Of a stretch of DNA of 22,068 bases, positions 6,430 to 15,828 are shown piece after piece. The position numbers and the translations under genes were made by a program. How positions within the stretch are numbered: position 1 is the stretch's first letter; every line of letters begins with the position of its first letter. The stretch comes from Leclercia sp. UBA7405 (lineage in GTDB: Bacteria > Pseudomonadota > Gammaproteobacteria > Enterobacterales > Enterobacteriaceae), in NCBI GenBank assembly GCA_002469605.1, contig DKMV01000139.1:1-22068 (forward strand). The letters are read 5' to 3'. The notes under the pieces are model-generated. The model worked only from the letters and a program-made list of their open reading frames with translations, was not told the origin of the DNA and did not search any database.

Positions 6430-7311
6430 ATGACGGATAAAACCACACCCGAAAAGTACCCCTTCCCCCCTTTCAATGAACAGCTTCAGCCCTTCCCGGG
6501 GCTGGCGGCGCAGATGGACCCACCGCCCGACCACGGTGAAACCAGCTATCAGGGCCGCGGACGGCTCAGCGGACGCAAAGCCCTGATCACCGGCGGCGAC
6601 TCCGGCATCGGCCGCGCGGTGGCTATCGCCTATGCGCGCGAAGGGGCGGACGTGGCGATCAGCTATCTGCCTGAAGAAGAGAGCGACGCGCAGGAGGTGA
6701 TAAAACTGATTGAGGCTGAGGGCCGTACCGCCGTGGCGATACCTGGCGATATTCGTACCGAATCCTTCTGCGACACCCTGGTGGAGCGGGCGGTATCGGA
6801 GCTGGGCGGGCTGGATATCCTGGTCAACAACGCCGGGCGCCAGCAGTACTGCACCTCGATTCGCAATCTCTCTACCGCCGACTTTGACGCCACCTTCAAA
6901 ACCAACGTCTACGCCATGTTCTGGATCACCCGCGCGGCGCTCAACCACCTCTCCCGCGGCGCGTCCATCATTAACACCTCATCCGTACAGGCGTTCAATC
7001 CCGGCGCCATTGTTCTGGACTATGCCCAGACCAAAGCCGCCATCGTCGCCTTCACCAAATCGCTGGCGAAGCAGCTGGCAGAAGAGGGGATCCGCGTCAA
7101 TACCGTCGCCCCTGGCCCGTACTGGACGCCGCTGCAAATAAGCGGCGGGCAGCCGCAGGAGGTTATTGAGAGCCTGGGATCCGATACGCCGATGGGCCGT
7201 CCGGGCCAGCCGGTTGAGATCGCCCCGCTGTACGTCACCCTGGCGTCCGATGAGAGCAGCTACTGCTCGGGCCAGGTATGGTGCTCTGACGGCGGAACCG
7301 GGACGGTATAA
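6430..7311 (+). CDS. SDR family oxidoreductase (YghA-like)
   Basis: 293-residue NAD(P)-dependent short-chain dehydrogenase. It has an N-terminal extension of about 45 residues rich in Pro, typical of the YghA/YhdF group, then the cofactor motif TGGDSGIG at 54-61, the NNAG motif, the catalytic serine in NTSS (182-185) and the catalytic pair Y198 and K202 in DYAQTKAA. The C-terminal half, VNTVAPGPYWTPLQISGGQ, is also YghA-like, as is the ending after ASDESSYCSGQ. The ATG at 6430 is preferred over GTG 6421 because TAAGG (6417-6421) fits at 8 bases. The GH15 gene follows 47 bp downstream, probably co-transcribed. The substrate is unknown; related proteins act on aldehydes or sugar alcohols and are often stress-induced. 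Confidence 0.87.
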   Translation: MTDKTTPEKYPFPPFNEQLQPFPGLAAQMDPPPDHGETSYQGRGRLSGRKALITGGDSGIGRAVAIAYAREGADVAISYLPEEESDAQEVIKLIEAEGRTAVAIPGDIRTESFCDTLVERAVSELGGLDILVNNAGRQQYCTSIRNLSTADFDATFKTNVYAMFWITRAALNHLSRGASIINTSSVQAFNPGAIVLDYAQTKAAIVAFTKSLAKQLAEEGIRVNTVAPGPYWTPLQISGGQPQEVIESLGSDTPMGRPGQPVEIAPLYVTLASDESSYCSGQVWCSDGGTGTV

Positions 7312-7358
7312 CGTCTGCCCTCACCCACCCGTGGTTCTTTCAGAAAAGGGATGATCCA

Positions 7359-9182
7359 GTGAAAAATGCCAATTACGACACCCCCGTGCGCCATGAAGGT
7401 TTTGCCGGGCTGGGCGATTATGCTGCCATCGGGGAGGGCCGCTCGGTGGCCCTTATCGCCCCGGATGGATCCATCGACTGGTGGAGCGCCCCTAATCTTG
7501 ACTCCCCTCCTCTTTTCGATCGCCTGCTTGACCCGGATATGGGCGGTTTTTTCAGCCTGACCCCGGCGGCTGAATACACGGTCGAGCGCGCCTACCGGGA
7601 CGACAGCAATGTGCTGGAGACGCGTTTTAAAACCGCGGAAGGAACCGCGCTATTAACCGAGTCAATCAACAGTACGCTGGCCGGGCGTTTACCCTGGAGC
7701 GAGCTGGCCCGCCGGCTGGAGGGAGAGAGCGGCAGCGTCACCTTCAGGCTGCATCTGCGGTTCGGCACCGTGGTTAACACCCGCTCGCCCTGGCGGACCG
7801 ATACGGAAAAAGGCGCTGTTTATCATATCGGTGAGCTGATGGCGATGCTGCACACCTCCAGCAACGTGCAGATCCTGCAGGCTGATGACGAAGAGGTGGA
7901 GGCGGAAATCACTCTGACGGCAGGCAGCCGAGAGATTATCGCCCTGCTGATCACCCAGTGCGAGCCTCTGGCGGTGCCGGAGATTGAAGACATTGATAAC
8001 CGCATCGAAACCAGCCATACCGCCTGGGTGGACTGGGTCAACGGCCTGAAGTACAAGGGGCTCTATAAAGATCACGTTATTCGCTCGGCGCTGGCGCTGA
8101 AGTTTCTCTGGTACTCCCCCACCGGCGCCCTGGCCGCTGCCGCTACCACCTCCCTGCCGGAGGGGATCGGCGGGGAGAAAAATTACGACTACCGCTTCGC
8201 CTGGGTCAGGGATGCCTGCCTGATCATCAAAGCCTTTACCTTCCTCGGCACCCTTGAGGAGTGTAAAGCCGCTTTTTCGTGGCTGTCGAAAACCATCATC
8301 AAGCACGGGCCGGAGATGTGGGCCTGCTATACCCTGGATGGCGAACTGGTCCCGGAAGAGACCCTCGCGGAGTTACGCGGCTATAAAGATTCGCAACCGG
8401 TGCGCTTTGGCAACAACGCCCGCAGCCAGCGCCAGCTCAGTATGTACGCGGACATGCTGGGGGTGGCAAAACTCTTCGTGGAGGCCGGCCATATTCTGGA
8501 TCTCGGCACCTCGCGCTTCCTGGGACATCTCGCCAACCAGTGCGCCGATCGCTGGCGGCTGAAGGACTCCGGGATCTGGGAGCTACCGGAAGAGTGCCAC
8601 TACACCCATTCGAAAATGTCCTGCTGGCTGGCGCTGGATTGCGCCGTGGTGCTGGCAGACAACCACCATATCGAACCGACCTGGAAAGCGCGCTGGGCCC
8701 GGGAGCGGGACAGGATCCGCGACTGGATCGAGGAGAACTGCTGGAATGAGAGCCAGCAGGCGTACTGCTTCTACGTGGGGGACGGCGGCCAGCTTGATGC
8801 CTCGCTGGCGCTGGTCTCTCGCTACGGTAATCAGGTCAATCCTGAACGCATGAAGCTGACCTATAAAGCCATCCATCGCCAGCTCGGCCACAGCGGCGCC
8901 ATGGTCTATCGCTACAGCGGCGTGGAGCAGGAAGAGAGCACCTTTGTGGCCTGCTCGTTCTGGCTGGCGGAGGCCTGGGCCTCGATGGGCGAGCCGGCCA
9001 TCGCCCGGCAGCGGATGAGCGAAATCCTCGAGACCCTGTGCAACCGCGGCAACGTGGAGACCTTCAACGAGATGTTTGATATCCGCACCGGCGAGTGGAT
9101 GGGCAATATGCCCCAGGGGCTGAGCCATCTGGCGCTGATCTGCGCCGCGCAGGCGATCAGCGAGCACGCGTCACCGGAATGA
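7359..9182 (+). CDS. GH15 family glycosidase (glucoamylase/trehalase-like)
   Basis: 607-residue cytosolic protein (no signal peptide). An N-terminal beta-sandwich (about 1-215) opens with GLGDYAAIGEGRSVALIAPDGSIDWW, typical of the domain that precedes bacterial GH15 catalytic barrels. The (alpha/alpha)6 barrel carries NYDYRFAWVRDA (275-286), GIWE (405-408), THSKMSCWLALD and GNMPQGLSHLALI. E408 and E571 (in TFNEMFD) are the likely acid/base pair. Proteins of this type hydrolyse trehalose, maltose or short alpha-glucans; which one is not readable here. The start is GTG at 7359, supported by AAGGG eight bases upstream; the nearby ATG (7351) is out of frame. It follows the SDR gene by 47 bp. Confidence 0.88.
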   Translation: MKNANYDTPVRHEGFAGLGDYAAIGEGRSVALIAPDGSIDWWSAPNLDSPPLFDRLLDPDMGGFFSLTPAAEYTVERAYRDDSNVLETRFKTAEGTALLTESINSTLAGRLPWSELARRLEGESGSVTFRLHLRFGTVVNTRSPWRTDTEKGAVYHIGELMAMLHTSSNVQILQADDEEVEAEITLTAGSREIIALLITQCEPLAVPEIEDIDNRIETSHTAWVDWVNGLKYKGLYKDHVIRSALALKFLWYSPTGALAAAATTSLPEGIGGEKNYDYRFAWVRDACLIIKAFTFLGTLEECKAAFSWLSKTIIKHGPEMWACYTLDGELVPEETLAELRGYKDSQPVRFGNNARSQRQLSMYADMLGVAKLFVEAGHILDLGTSRFLGHLANQCADRWRLKDSGIWELPEECHYTHSKMSCWLALDCAVVLADNHHIEPTWKARWARERDRIRDWIEENCWNESQQAYCFYVGDGGQLDASLALVSRYGNQVNPERMKLTYKAIHRQLGHSGAMVYRYSGVEQEESTFVACSFWLAEAWASMGEPAIARQRMSEILETLCNRGNVETFNEMFDIRTGEWMGNMPQGLSHLALICAAQAISEHASPE

Positions 9183-9269
9183 CCTTTTTTACGGGCACAA
9201 ATGCGTAACCGGCAATTAAATAACAATCAGTAAGATACTGGTTCAAACGCTATAACTGGAGTGATATCT

Positions 9270-10373
9270 ATGTCTAAACCCAGGCTGTTTACCCCCTTGC
9301 GTATCCGCAATCTGGAAATTGAAAATCGTATCGTGATCGCCCCTATGTGCCAGTACTCCGCCGAAGAGGGCTGCATGACCGACTGGCATACCCTGCATCT
9401 TGGGCAGCTTGCGCTCTCGGGCGCGGGCCTGCTCACCATTGAAGCGGCCTCTGTCTCTTCGGAAGGCCGAATTACTTATGCCGACGTCGGCCTCTACGAT
9501 GATAAAACCGAAGAGGCGATGGGCCGGGTGCTGGCGACCATTCGCAAGTGGTCTGACATTCCGGTAGGCATTCAGCTGGCGCACGCGGGCCGCAAAGCCT
9601 CCACTTACAAACCCTGGGAAAAGAGCGGCCAAATCCCTCCCGACCAGCAGGGCGGCTGGCAGACCTTAGCGCCGTCGGCGGTGCCCTATACCGAGGGTTA
9701 CACCATCCCCACCGCTCTCGACAGCAAAGGGCTGGCGGAGATCCGCGACCAGTTTGCCAGCGCGGCAAAACGCGCGGCCCGGCTCGGCATCGATTTGATC
9801 CAGATCCACGCCGCCCACGGCTATCTGCTGCATCAGTTCCTCTCCCCGCTCTCTAACCAGCGCACGGACGAGTACGGCGGCTCGCTGGAAAACCGCACCC
9901 GCTTCCCGCTGGAGATTTTTGACGCCGTGCGGGAAGTCTTCCCGGCGGATAAACCGATCAGCGTGCGTATCTCCGCCACCGACTGGGTGGAGGGCGGATT
10001 TAACCTTGAGGAGGCGGTGGCCTTTTCGAAAATGCTGGAAGCGCGGGGCGTTGACGTCATCCACGTCTCCAGCGGTGGCCTGCACCCGGACCAGAAAATT
10101 GAGGTCTACCCCGGCTACCAGGTGCCGCTGGCAAGAGCGGTAAAAGCTGCGGTCAAGATTCCGGTTGTGGCGGTTGGGTTAATCACCGACCCCGAACATG
10201 CGGAATCCATCGTGGCGAGCGGCGACGCCGATGTCATCGGTATCGCCCGCGGCGCGCTCTATAACCCGAGATGGCCGTGGCACGCTGCCGCCGAGCTGGG
10301 CGCCCAGGTGCGTGCTCCCGACCAGTATCTGCGCTGCCAGCCCCATACGCTGAAGGATCTGTTTAAGTCCTGA
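9270..10373 (+). CDS. Old Yellow Enzyme family NADPH:flavin oxidoreductase (YqjM class)
   Basis: 367-residue FMN-dependent ene-reductase, a TIM barrel that reduces alpha,beta-unsaturated carbonyls, and in relatives nitro compounds, with NADPH. Class-defining features are present: APMCQYSA with the redox-tuning C27 and Y29, LAHAGRKA, the substrate-binding pair H180/H183 in HAAHGYLLHQFLSP, NQRTDEYGGSLENRTRF, and the C-terminal ARGALYNPRWPWHAA. YqjM-class enzymes are about 340-370 residues. The ATG at 9270 is preferred over the in-frame GTG 9261 because GGAG (9258-9261) is placed 8 bases before it. A TATAAC (9251-9256) lies just upstream but lacks a good -35. The 87-bp gap after the GH15 gene leaves open whether this is the same operon. 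Confidence 0.9.
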   Translation: MSKPRLFTPLRIRNLEIENRIVIAPMCQYSAEEGCMTDWHTLHLGQLALSGAGLLTIEAASVSSEGRITYADVGLYDDKTEEAMGRVLATIRKWSDIPVGIQLAHAGRKASTYKPWEKSGQIPPDQQGGWQTLAPSAVPYTEGYTIPTALDSKGLAEIRDQFASAAKRAARLGIDLIQIHAAHGYLLHQFLSPLSNQRTDEYGGSLENRTRFPLEIFDAVREVFPADKPISVRISATDWVEGGFNLEEAVAFSKMLEARGVDVIHVSSGGLHPDQKIEVYPGYQVPLARAVKAAVKIPVVAVGLITDPEHAESIVASGDADVIGIARGALYNPRWPWHAAAELGAQVRAPDQYLRCQPHTLKDLFKS

Positions 10374-10377
10374 TGGG

Positions 10378-10407
10378 ATGCGCGATCTCCGGGTGGAGAT
10401 CGCGCAT
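10378..10407. terminator. Hairpin terminator between the OYE gene and fhlA
   Basis: ATGCGCGATCTCC (10378-10390), loop GGGT, and GGAGATCGCGCAT (10395-10407) form a perfect 13-bp stem. TTATT follows on the plus strand. It sits between the convergent OYE and fhlA genes and probably works mainly for the plus-strand operon, since the minus side lacks a T-run. Confidence 0.7.
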
Positions 10408-10422
10408 TTATTCCCGGGGAAA

Positions 10423-12516
10423 TTAAGAAAGGGAATTTTTATCAATGCCCAGCCGCTTCATGCGCGACAGGAGCGTGGTGCGCTTTAGCCCTAAACGCTG
10501 CGCCGCCCCTCTCGGGCCTGCAATCACGCCGTTTGTCTCCTTCAAGATCCGCACAATGCGCTGATACTCCTCCTCGCCCTCGCGAAGATCGCTGACGGCC
10601 GGCTCCGGCTCCGGCAGCGCAACGCTCGCCGCCCGGTGGAAGTCGATATCCGGCATGGAGAGCTGAAGCACGTTGCCGCGGGTCAGCAGCACCGCCCGCT
10701 CAATGACGTTTTCCAGCTCGCGCACGTTGCCGGGCCACTCCATCTTACTCAGCAGGCGCAGGGTCTCTGCCGGAATGCTGTCGATACTGCGCCCCAGCCG
10801 GTGGGCAATCTTAAAGGTAAAGGATTTCACCAGCAGGGGAATATCTTCCGGGCGCTCGCGCAGCGGCGGCAGCCAGATGGGGAAGACGTTGAGGCGGTAG
10901 TAGAGATCGCTGCGGAACTCGCGGTCGGCCACCATCTGCTTCAGGTCTCGGTTGGTGGCGGCGATCAGGCGCACGTCGGTGCGAATAGTGCGGTTGCTGC
11001 CGAGCCGCTCAAACTCCTGCTCCTGGAGCACGCGCAGCAGCTTGGGCTGTAGCTCAATGGGCATATCGCCCACTTCGTCGAGAAACAGCGTGCTTTTATC
11101 CGCCAGCTCAAAGCGGCCGATGCGCTGGGCGCTGGCCCCGGTAAAGGCGCCGCGCTCGTGACCAAAGAGATCGCTCTCCAGCAGGCCGGCGGGCATGGCC
11201 GCACAGTTCATTTTCACCATCCGCCGATCGCTGCGCCCGCTCAGGTTATGAATGGCGCGGGCAATCAGCTCTTTCCCGGTGCCGGTCTCGCCCAGAATCA
11301 GTACGGTGCTGTTGCTCTGCGCCACCATCTCTACCTGCTTCATCACCGTCATCATGGGGCTGCTGCGGCCAATGATTTCACCAAAATCGGTGGCGACGTT
11401 GTTGATCTGCTCGGTGAGGGCGAGGTTTTCGTCGATCAAGCGCTCCTTAAGGTGGCTGATCTCCCGGTACGAGAGGGCGTTATCCACGGCGATGGCGATA
11501 CGTTCGGCAATCTGGCTCAGCAGCTTCAGGTTGGCGGCGGTAAACACCTGCGCCTTGCACTGGGCCAGCTTCAGGGTGCCGAGCACCCGGTCGCGGAAAA
11601 TGAGCGGGAACAGGCACAGCGTCTGATCCTGTTCGCCCCACATATCAAACAGCATTCGTTCGTAGGGGGCGTGGCGATCCCGGTGGTGGAGTTTAAGCAT
11701 CAGCATCTGCTTATTACGCATCACCTTCTCTGACAGCGTGCCCCTTTCGTCCACCTCGCTTTGATCCTGCAAGGGGGCGTTTTTATCCAGGTAATGGGTG
11801 GAGAAGACAATAAGCTTCCCGGGGTGGTCGCTGCGCAGCACCATGCTGATGGAGTCGATGCCAAAGTTATGCTGAATTTCCCGGGAGACCTCCGCCACCA
11901 GCTCATCAAGGTCGAGCTTTGACAGCACGGCGTTGGTGATGGCTACCAGCAGGCGAAAATCGTCGCGCTCGCGGCAGAGCAGATCGTAGCTGTCGCTGCT
12001 GTTCAGCCGCGCCTGGATCTGCTCCACGGCAAGGCCGACCGCCTGGGTGAGCGTTTGCAGATGGGAGAAATCGGCGTCGCGCCAGGCAAGATCCTCATTG
12101 CGCAGGAACTCGCAGCCGCCGAAGATGCGGCCATCGGCGGCCAGCGGCGTCATGCAGTAGTGGGCAAAGGGGGGATAGAGCGCCAGCCCGGCAAGCGCCG
12201 GCCAGGTCTGGTTAAATTGTTCGGCTTTGCAGTGCAGCACGTCCGGGCGCGACAGCATGCGGTGAAAAGGGCCGTTCGCCAGCAATGGCTCATCTTCATA
12301 ACGGACCTCCAGCCCCTGCTCGTCGGTGCCGTAAAGGTAAACTCGCCGCTGCTCTGACTGCCAGAGCAGAATATTGACGCGATCCGCCAGCTTTATCTGC
12401 CGGACGTGCTGGGTAAGCGCCTGCGCCAGAGCGCAGAGATCCGGCTGTTGCAGCAAAGTACGGGTTATATCGAACAATCCCTGATCGATGGGATCGTTCG
12501 TGGGTGTATACGACAT
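10423..12516 (-). CDS. fhlA: FhlA, formate-responsive sigma-54 transcriptional activator
   Basis: 697 residues (E. coli FhlA is 692). It activates the hyc, hyp, fdhF and hydN-hypF transcription units when formate is bound. The N-terminal half holds two GAF-type sensory regions (about 1-180 and 190-345). The AAA+ domain contains Walker A GETGTGKE (409-416) and the sigma-54 contact loop GAFTGA (456-461), then LFLDEVGDM as Walker B. The C-terminus has a Fis-type HTH with GAAQRLGLKRTTLLSRMKRLGI. The AAA+ and HTH parts are nearly identical to E. coli FhlA, while the sensory half is more diverged. It is the last gene of the hyp cluster, 39 bp after hypE. The only ribosome-site-like sequence is a repeated TCTGGATA, which suggests modest translation. 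Confidence 0.97.
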   Translation of the reverse strand: MSYTPTNDPIDQGLFDITRTLLQQPDLCALAQALTQHVRQIKLADRVNILLWQSEQRRVYLYGTDEQGLEVRYEDEPLLANGPFHRMLSRPDVLHCKAEQFNQTWPALAGLALYPPFAHYCMTPLAADGRIFGGCEFLRNEDLAWRDADFSHLQTLTQAVGLAVEQIQARLNSSDSYDLLCRERDDFRLLVAITNAVLSKLDLDELVAEVSREIQHNFGIDSISMVLRSDHPGKLIVFSTHYLDKNAPLQDQSEVDERGTLSEKVMRNKQMLMLKLHHRDRHAPYERMLFDMWGEQDQTLCLFPLIFRDRVLGTLKLAQCKAQVFTAANLKLLSQIAERIAIAVDNALSYREISHLKERLIDENLALTEQINNVATDFGEIIGRSSPMMTVMKQVEMVAQSNSTVLILGETGTGKELIARAIHNLSGRSDRRMVKMNCAAMPAGLLESDLFGHERGAFTGASAQRIGRFELADKSTLFLDEVGDMPIELQPKLLRVLQEQEFERLGSNRTIRTDVRLIAATNRDLKQMVADREFRSDLYYRLNVFPIWLPPLRERPEDIPLLVKSFTFKIAHRLGRSIDSIPAETLRLLSKMEWPGNVRELENVIERAVLLTRGNVLQLSMPDIDFHRAASVALPEPEPAVSDLREGEEEYQRIVRILKETNGVIAGPRGAAQRLGLKRTTLLSRMKRLGIDKNSLS

Positions 12517-12555
12517 GCGTTCTATCCAGAGTATCCAGAAAAGTAAGGGCCGGGA

Positions 12556-13566
12556 TCAGCAAATACGGGGTAGCGGTTCAGCATGGGGCAAATTAAGCGT
12601 GCGTTTCACCCCGTACAGGCCGGTAAGGCGTACCCCTTTGCGCTCCACCACCTCGCCGATAATTGCCGCATGCTCGCCAAGTGGATGCTGGCGCAGCAGG
12701 GCCAGCACGCGCTCCGCCGCCTGGCGTTCCACCACAATCGCCAGCTTGCCTTCGTTGGCAAAGTTAAGGGGATCCAGCCCCAGCAGCTCGCAGGCGCCGC
12801 GCACGGCGGATTTCACCGGCAGGCTGCCCTCGTCTATTTCAATCCCATAGCCGCTGCTGGCGGCAAATTCATGGGCGACGGCGTTCACGCCGCCGCGCGT
12901 GGCGTCCCGCAGGGTGCGCACGCCAGGCTCCGCGCGTAGCGCCTGAATCAGCGGCGTCAGTACGGCGCAGTCGCTCTGCAAATCGCCCTCCAGGCCTAAG
13001 CCTTCGCGCAGGTTCAGGATGGTCGCTCCGTGATCGCCAAGGGTGCCGCTGACCAGCAGCAGATCGCCCTGCTGAATCTGGCGCATGCCCCAGTGTAGCC
13101 CGGTGGGAATAGTACCGATACCTGCTGTATTAATAAACACCTTATCCGCCGCGCCGCGCGGCACCACTTTGGTATCACCCGTCACAATCTGGATCCCGGC
13201 CGCGGCGGCGGCGGCGGCCATACTGGCGACGATGCGCTCAAGGGTTGCCATCTCCAGCCCCTCCTCCAGGATAAACCCGCAGGAGAGCCAGCGGGGGATC
13301 GCCCCGCTCACCGCCACGTCGTTCGCCGTGCCGCACACCGCCAGCTTGCCGATATCGCCGCCGGGGAAGAAGAGCGGATCGATCACGTAGCTGTCGGTGG
13401 AAAAGGCCAGCCGGTCGCCGCAGGCGGTCAGCTCATGCAGCGGAATACGCGCCTGATCTTCCTGCTCGGCCAGCAGCGGGTTGGCGAAGGCGCGCATAAA
13501 AAGCTCGCCGATCAGCTGCTGCATGGCTTGTCCACCGCTGCCGTGGGCGAGGGTTATCTGTTTCAA
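12556..13566 (-). CDS. hypE: HypE, hydrogenase maturation carbamoyl dehydratase
   Basis: 336 residues, PurM-like ATPase. It dehydrates a carbamoyl group, transferred by HypF to its C-terminal cysteine, into the thiocyanate that becomes the CN ligands of the [NiFe] site. The hallmark C-terminus PRIC is present (C336). The N-terminus reads LAHGSGGQAMQQLI, followed by FSTDSYVIDPLFFPGGDIGKL and GTANDVAVSGAIPRW, as in E. coli HypE. VTGDTKVV and DATRGGVNAV form the nucleotide site. Its ATG overlaps the hypD stop by 4 bp, so translation is coupled. Confidence 0.97.
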   Translation of the reverse strand: MKQITLAHGSGGQAMQQLIGELFMRAFANPLLAEQEDQARIPLHELTACGDRLAFSTDSYVIDPLFFPGGDIGKLAVCGTANDVAVSGAIPRWLSCGFILEEGLEMATLERIVASMAAAAAAAGIQIVTGDTKVVPRGAADKVFINTAGIGTIPTGLHWGMRQIQQGDLLLVSGTLGDHGATILNLREGLGLEGDLQSDCAVLTPLIQALRAEPGVRTLRDATRGGVNAVAHEFAASSGYGIEIDEGSLPVKSAVRGACELLGLDPLNFANEGKLAIVVERQAAERVLALLRQHPLGEHAAIIGEVVERKGVRLTGLYGVKRTLNLPHAEPLPRIC

Positions 13567-14684
13567 CTTTCACACTCCTGAGAACGGTACTGATACCAGG
13601 CGCTGCACGCCCCTTCGGATGAGACCATCAGCGCGCCAAAGGCGCTTTGCGGGGTGCATTTGCCGCCAAACAGCGGGCACTGGGCCGGTTTACAGCGCCC
13701 GGTCAGCACCTCACCGCAGCGGGCCTGCGGATCGTCGCAGGTGCTTTGGGCCCGAGGCTGGAAGTGGCGCTCGGCGTCAAAGGCGCGGTAGGCATCGGTC
13801 AGATGCACGCCCGACTGGTTGATAATGCCCAGCCCGCGCCACTCGCTGTCGCCATCCACCGCAAATACCTCCCGGATGGCGGCCTGCGCCACGGCGTTGC
13901 CCGCGTCCGGCACGATGCGGCGATACTGATTTTCGACCCGGCTATCGCCCGCGATTTTTTGCTCAAGGAGCATTAATACCCCCTGCAGGAGATCGACCGG
14001 CTCAAAGCCCGCCACCACCAGCGGCCGCCGGTGCTGCGCCGCGATAAAATCGTAGGCGTGGGTGCCGATCACCATGCTGACGTGGCCCGGCGCCAGAAAA
14101 GCGTCGATGCCGTTTTCCGGCTGCTCCAGCAGGCTTTTCAGCACCGGGATCAGGGTGATGTGCTGACAGAAAAAGTAGAAGTTCTGCACGCCAGCCGCCT
14201 TCGCCTGGCGCAGGGTCAGGGCGGTGGCGGGCATGGTGGTTTCGAACCCAAGGCCGAAAAAGACCACCTTACGATCCGGGTTCTGCTGCGCCAGCTTCAG
14301 GGCATCGGCGGGCGAGTAGATAATGCGCACGTCCGCGCCGCGCATTCGGGCGTCCAGCAGCGAGCCGTTTTTCCCCGGCACGCGCATGGCGTCGCCAAAG
14401 GTGCAAAAAATCACCTCTGGCCGGCTGGCAATCTCAATGCAGGTGTCGATGCGCCCCATCGGCAGGACGCACACCGGGCAGCCGGGCCCGTGGATAAATT
14501 CAATATTTTCGGGCAGAAGCCTGTCCAGCCCGAACTTAAAGATGGCGTGGGTATGGCCGCCACACACCTCCATGATGCGCAGCGGGCGCTGCGGGGTATA
14601 GGGTACTAATCCGGCGCGGGCCTTCAGGGTCGCGATCAGCTGCATCACCTTGTCCGGATCGCGATATTCATCAACAAAGCGCAT
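13563..14684 (-). CDS. hypD: HypD, Fe(CN)2CO assembly scaffold
   Basis: 373 residues. With HypC and HypE it builds the Fe(CN)2CO unit of [NiFe] hydrogenases. It carries the conserved C41 in MEVCGGHTHAIFKFG, the redox pair C69/C72 in HGPGCPVC, and the C-terminal Cys-rich region with RCGEVLTGRCKPAQCPLFG and CTP, which binds a [4Fe-4S] cluster. The first base of its start shares the A of the hypC stop (TAATG), and its stop overlaps the hypE start. The length equals the E. coli protein, as I remember it. Confidence 0.97.
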   Translation of the reverse strand: MRFVDEYRDPDKVMQLIATLKARAGLVPYTPQRPLRIMEVCGGHTHAIFKFGLDRLLPENIEFIHGPGCPVCVLPMGRIDTCIEIASRPEVIFCTFGDAMRVPGKNGSLLDARMRGADVRIIYSPADALKLAQQNPDRKVVFFGLGFETTMPATALTLRQAKAAGVQNFYFFCQHITLIPVLKSLLEQPENGIDAFLAPGHVSMVIGTHAYDFIAAQHRRPLVVAGFEPVDLLQGVLMLLEQKIAGDSRVENQYRRIVPDAGNAVAQAAIREVFAVDGDSEWRGLGIINQSGVHLTDAYRAFDAERHFQPRAQSTCDDPQARCGEVLTGRCKPAQCPLFGGKCTPQSAFGALMVSSEGACSAWYQYRSQECES

Positions 14685-14962
14685 TAGCGGGCCTCCTCGC
14701 CAAACAGCAGCGGGCCGACGTCCGGCTCGACGTCAAACATATTCTGGAGCGCGGCGAGGGTGTCCAGCGCCTCCTCTTCATTAATCACGCTCATGGCGAA
14801 GCCCACGTGCACCAGCACCCACTGGCCGAGGCGGCTGTGGCCGTTCTCGTCATGGGTGCCGACCAGGGTCAGATCCACATCGCGCATCACGCCGCAGACC
14901 TCCACTTTGGCCTGCATGCCCTCTTGTATCGCACTGATTTTACCGGGAACGCCTATGCACAT
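14684..14962 (-). CDS. hypC: HypC, maturation chaperone for hydrogenase-3 large subunit
   Basis: 92-residue OB-fold chaperone that carries iron and its ligands between HypD and pre-HycE. The required N-terminal MCIGVPGKI (C2 after Met removal) and the conserved His in [10 protein letters not shown] (H52) are visible. It overlaps hypB by 10 bp upstream and hypD by 1 bp downstream. Its position in the hyp operon, next to hyc, favours HypC over the HybG paralog. Confidence 0.96.
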   Translation of the reverse strand: MCIGVPGKISAIQEGMQAKVEVCGVMRDVDLTLVGTHDENGHSRLGQWVLVHVGFAMSVINEEEALDTLAALQNMFDVEPDVGPLLFGEEAR

Positions 14963-15825
14963 CGCTGCGCCTCCAGCCAGGCAAGCCAGGCGTCCATGCC
15001 GTCACCGCGGGTGGCGGAGATCTGCAGGATCTCAATCTCCGGGTTCACCTCCCGGGCGGCGGCGAGGCACTTCTCAACGTCAAAGTTAAGGTACGGCAGC
15101 AGATCGACCTTGTTCAGCAGCATCACCGAGGCGGCGGCAAACATATGGGGATACTTCAGCGGCTTATCTTCGCCCTCGGTCACCGAGAGCACCGCCACCT
15201 TGTGGCGTTCGCCGAGATCGAAGCTGGCGGGGCAGACCAGGTTACCGACGTTTTCGATAAACATAATGCCGCCCTCTGCCAGCGGCAGGCGCTGCATTGC
15301 GTCTTCGATCATCCGGGCGTCCAGGTGGCACCCTTTACCGGTATTGACCTGGATCGCCGGAGTGCCGGTGGCGCGGATCCGCTCCGCGTCATTAACCGTT
15401 TGCTGATCCCCTTCGATCACCGCGCAGGGGACGCGCTGCTGGAGCCGCATAAGAGTTTCCGTCAGCAGGGTGGTTTTGCCGGAGCCGGGGCTGGAGACCA
15501 GGTTTAGCGCCAGCTGTTTTTGGCTGCGAAAGCGCTCCCGGTTGTGGCGGGCAATCTGGTTATTTTTGCTCAGCACATCGATCTCAATTTCAACCATTTT
15601 GCGCTGGCTGAGGCCGGGCGCGTGGGTGCCGGCTTCGCCCTGGCCGTAATCAAGCTGGCCGGAAGGGTGCTCTGCGGGGGTAAAATCCCCCGCCTCTACG
15701 CGAATGATCCGCTGCGGCGGGCGGCGGGCTGGCGCAAAAGGGGCGCTGCGAAACGCGGAGTGGGGATTACGCTCGTCGCCTTCAATATAGAGGTTGCCCC
15801 GATCGCAACCGCAGGTGGTACACAT
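14953..15825 (-). CDS. hypB: HypB, GTPase and nickel insertase for hydrogenase maturation
   Basis: 290 residues, as in E. coli. It hydrolyses GTP to drive nickel delivery with HypA into pre-HycE. The high-affinity N-terminal nickel site CTTCGC (residues 2-7) is present. The G-domain has the P-loop SSPGSGKTT (111-119) and NKVD (238-241), and the low-affinity metal site is C166, H167 and C198. A linker of about 70 residues follows the N-terminal site; it is not the His-rich storage linker of some species. The start lies 3 bp after the hypA stop. Confidence 0.97.
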   Translation of the reverse strand: MCTTCGCDRGNLYIEGDERNPHSAFRSAPFAPARRPPQRIIRVEAGDFTPAEHPSGQLDYGQGEAGTHAPGLSQRKMVEIEIDVLSKNNQIARHNRERFRSQKQLALNLVSSPGSGKTTLLTETLMRLQQRVPCAVIEGDQQTVNDAERIRATGTPAIQVNTGKGCHLDARMIEDAMQRLPLAEGGIMFIENVGNLVCPASFDLGERHKVAVLSVTEGEDKPLKYPHMFAAASVMLLNKVDLLPYLNFDVEKCLAAAREVNPEIEILQISATRGDGMDAWLAWLEAQRCA

Positions 15826-15828
15826 GAT

